This document shows, piece by piece, positions 62,075 to 64,000 of a stretch of 64,000 bases of DNA; the stretch's first letter is position 1; every line of letters starts with the position of its first letter. The translations under genes were made by a program, and so were the position numbers. Source of the stretch: Vibrio sp. Y2-5 (GTDB lineage Bacteria; Pseudomonadota; Gammaproteobacteria; Enterobacterales; Vibrionaceae); assembly GCF_014596725.1 (NCBI RefSeq), contig NZ_JACVEG010000002.1:434001-498000 (forward strand), in the 5' to 3' direction. Below the pieces are notes generated by a model. That model was given only the letters and a program-made list of their open reading frames with translations. It did no database searches and was not told where the DNA came from.

Positions 62075-62329
62075 TGATAAGCCTTTAAAGTGAGTTTATG
62101 GTTGGTAAAGGTTACGTCGGACGTACCTTAATTTATGGTTAGAATTATGTTTGTTTTTCAGGTGATATTGTCAGAATAAAGTATGGTTTTAGTGTTAATT
62201 ATAGTCTTTTGTGTATGTGTTAGGTTTTGTCCATTGTCATCATCAGGTGCTATACGAAGGATCGTAAAGATCTAAAATCCAAATAGGCTAACTGAGTAAG
62301 TTCGATTATCGTTTGTCTGCTTCGTTTAT

Positions 62330-63214
62330 TTAGATGTGCTCTGTAGCGGTCGGCGGCAGTTTTGATTTGAACTTTATAACTTTCGACCATTTGATTGGCA
62401 TCATAGGCACGACAATCAACAAAATACCCAGCGCGGTTAGTAAGTCTGGAATTTCATCAAACCACATAATACCGAACCAAGTGACAAACACTAAGCCGGA
62501 GTATTCCGCTAATGCAATTCTGTTGGCTTCTACTTTCTTATAAGCAATAACAACCAGTGCGTGATAAGCCAATACCAATAGGTTGATAACGACAATCCAA
62601 CCTAAGTGTACCCAGCTAATTTCAGACCAGCCAGGGATAGCCAGAACCAATGCTAGCGGTAGTGTCATTACGTTGGTCCAAAACAGTGTACTGATCAATG
62701 GCTGATTTTCCGGTAGACGGCGGATTAATATATTGCCCATCCCCATTGATAATGCGCAACCAAGTCCCGCTAAACCCGCCCAATGGAATTGCTCTGGGCG
62801 CAGTACCACTAACACGCCAATGAAACCGATGGACGTAGTAATGATCTGTTTCATTCCCGGACGTTCGCTCAATAGCAGCACAGAAAGCGGTAGCATCAAA
62901 ATCGGACCAACATAAAAGATAGCGTTTGCCGTGGCGAGCGGAATGTAGGTAATCGTTATCATGGCGCACGCACTGCCGAGTAAGATCAACTGTGCTCGGG
63001 TGAATGCGATTTTACAGCGACCCTGATGACGCTGTTCTTTAGGTAGCCTCCACCATAATGGCAGTAACATCAGTGTACCGATCAGTTGGCGGATAAAAAC
63101 GTATTGGAAAGTTGGAACTTCGCCATTGAGGATTTTTAACGATACATCTGAAAATGATGCAACAAGGTTCGCGAGCACTAGCAATAAAATAGCTCGCGTA
63201 ATGGTGTTCGACAT
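62330..63214 (-). CDS. EamA/DMT-family transporter
   Basis: 294 residues with ten membrane segments in two EamA repeats (SFSDVSLKILNGEVPTFQYV, then GLVFVTWFGIMWFDEIPDLL). It is an exporter or importer of small metabolites in the inner membrane; the substrate is unknown. It resembles RhaT/RarD-like members by layout. It is in the same direction as, and 123 bases after, the porin gene. Confidence 0.87.
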   Translation of the reverse strand: MSNTITRAILLLVLANLVASFSDVSLKILNGEVPTFQYVFIRQLIGTLMLLPLWWRLPKEQRHQGRCKIAFTRAQLILLGSACAMITITYIPLATANAIFYVGPILMLPLSVLLLSERPGMKQIITTSIGFIGVLVVLRPEQFHWAGLAGLGCALSMGMGNILIRRLPENQPLISTLFWTNVMTLPLALVLAIPGWSEISWVHLGWIVVINLLVLAYHALVVIAYKKVEANRIALAEYSGLVFVTWFGIMWFDEIPDLLTALGILLIVVPMMPIKWSKVIKFKSKLPPTATEHI

Positions 63215-63299
63215 GAAAAAGGATGCCTGAGTAGTTAGCCAGTCACGGAAAGTGGCGCTATTGTAGAGGAAAGTTTGTAATTGAAAAGCTGTTTTAAAT

Positions 63300-63343
63300 C
63301 TAAGTGAGTCGAGTTAATTCCAATGAACTCACTCGACTTAGAA
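63300..63343 (-). terminator. Hairpin overlapping the porin gene end
   Basis: On the minus strand CTAAGTCGAGTGAGTT pairs with AACTCGACTCACTTAG with one bulge on each side, around a ten-base loop, followed by ATTT. It probably ends the porin transcript. Confidence 0.55.
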
Positions 63344-64000
63344 GCTGTGGCTGAATTGCATGGCAAAGAGTAATGCATCAGAACGAGTGGTTGCTTCAAT
63401 ACGTGGAACAGCGACATGCTCCTCCAAATATTCTGTGATAGCGACATCTTCACCAATAAGATACGTCATACCGAAATCGATACTGGTATTGGCTGACCAA
63501 TGATAGGTAGCTCCTGCTGATAGCCAGTGACGGTTTGAATCAGGGATCGAGATAGATTGCAGTTGATCGACCGGTGTTTTGTCGAACATATATCCTGTAC
63601 GTAGTGCCCAGTTATCGGTTGCATACCAAGTTGCACCCAGAGAGTAGTGGTAAGAGTCCTGCCATTGGAACTCTTTTAACGCGGTATCATCTGCTTTAAG
63701 TGAGTCAAATCTAGACCAGCTAATCCATTGTACTGAGTAGTGCAGAGCAACGTCAGGTAGCACACGATGATATCCAGAGAACTCGGCGATATCTGGCAGC
63801 GGTATATAGAGATTATCGAATGTTTGGCCGACATAATGAATGTCACCTTGTGCTTCAATTTCTGGGCTGTATTTATAGCTCAAGCCAAAGCGGTTGTTGT
63901 CATTGACCTCATACATCATTCCAACGTTTGCACCCACACCAACACCTGAAGCTTCGACACTTAGCGCGTTACCTTGTACACCACTGCATCGTTCAGAAGT
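63338..64000 (-). CDS. FadL/OmpP1-type outer-membrane transport protein, C-terminal fragment
   Basis: The last 220 residues of a longer protein; the frame stays open to the window edge. Alternating beta-strand pattern with aromatic girdles (RFGLSYKYSPEIEAQGDIHY, HYSLGATWYATDNWALRTGY) ends in the outer-membrane signature with terminal Phe (LLFAMQFSHSF). It fits FadL-type channels for long-chain fatty acids or other hydrophobic substrates. The N-terminal hatch and signal peptide are outside the window. Confidence 0.8.
   Translation of the reverse strand, partial: TSERCSGVQGNALSVEASGVGVGANVGMMYEVNDNNRFGLSYKYSPEIEAQGDIHYVGQTFDNLYIPLPDIAEFSGYHRVLPDVALHYSVQWISWSRFDSLKADDTALKEFQWQDSYHYSLGATWYATDNWALRTGYMFDKTPVDQLQSISIPDSNRHWLSAGATYHWSANTSIDFGMTYLIGEDVAITEYLEEHVAVPRIEATTRSDALLFAMQFSHSF

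Overview
The window looks like a stretch of a Vibrio genome, most likely the second chromosome. This is inferred from protein character and gene order. The deoD, DUF523/YbgA, MerR regulator, photolyase, L,D-transpeptidase and pyrC group, with cold-shock and rhlE-type genes nearby, resembles the small chromosome of Vibrio species from memory; no database was searched. There are no rRNA or tRNA genes, no intact transposon and no CRISPR array. Both edges cut a gene: an EamA transporter at the left and a FadL-type porin at the right.

Left part (1-17.1 kb): a LysR regulator diverges from the cut EamA transporter, followed by a class IV (CYTH) adenylate cyclase. The N-acetylmuramic acid module murR / murQ-murP follows, with two GGAATA-N3-TATTCC operator-like palindromes and a CRP-type site between the divergent units. 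Next come yiaW-yiaV, a two-gene operon of TPR proteins (one an active-looking diguanylate cyclase, the other with an apparently decayed GGDEF domain), a zinc-ribbon protein resembling a domesticated transposase, deoD, and an overlapping operon DUF523/YbgA - MerR - photolyase - L,D-transpeptidase.

Middle part (17.2-47.8 kb): pyrC with a PurR-like operator, a MOSC/flavin reductase/ferredoxin fusion, an acyltransferase, an alcohol dehydrogenase, a cold-shock gene with two small genes after it, a MATE exporter and a lipoprotein. SoxR diverges from an MFS exporter across a near-perfect SoxR box, and a TetR regulator diverges from an RND efflux pair. A nitric-oxide defence island follows: hcp-hcr, norR, nnrS and hmp. 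hcp and nnrS each have a sigma-54 promoter with NorR-type sites upstream. Then come an MFS transporter, a SpoU methyltransferase and small accessory genes.

Right part (47.9-59.8 kb): a nitrogen-fixation island with nifQ, a ferredoxin, nifB, nifA and nifL on the minus strand, diverging from rnfABCDGEH and nifF on the plus strand. I could read sigma-54 promoters and NifA upstream sites (TGT-N10-ACA) in front of nifB, the nifL/rnfA divergent region and nifF. NifL/NifA would activate Rnf, which drives electrons to ferredoxin and flavodoxin, while NifB and NifQ feed FeMo-cofactor synthesis. Structural genes nifHDK are not in the window.

Between nifF and an rhlE-type helicase (59.84-60.09 kb) lie two strongly structured non-coding elements. 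One is a long imperfect palindrome with two GGA-containing loops. The other is a 14-bp perfect stem enclosing three hairpins and followed by seven T residues. They are the best candidates for something undescribed. The window ends with an unknown membrane protein, another EamA transporter and the cut porin.
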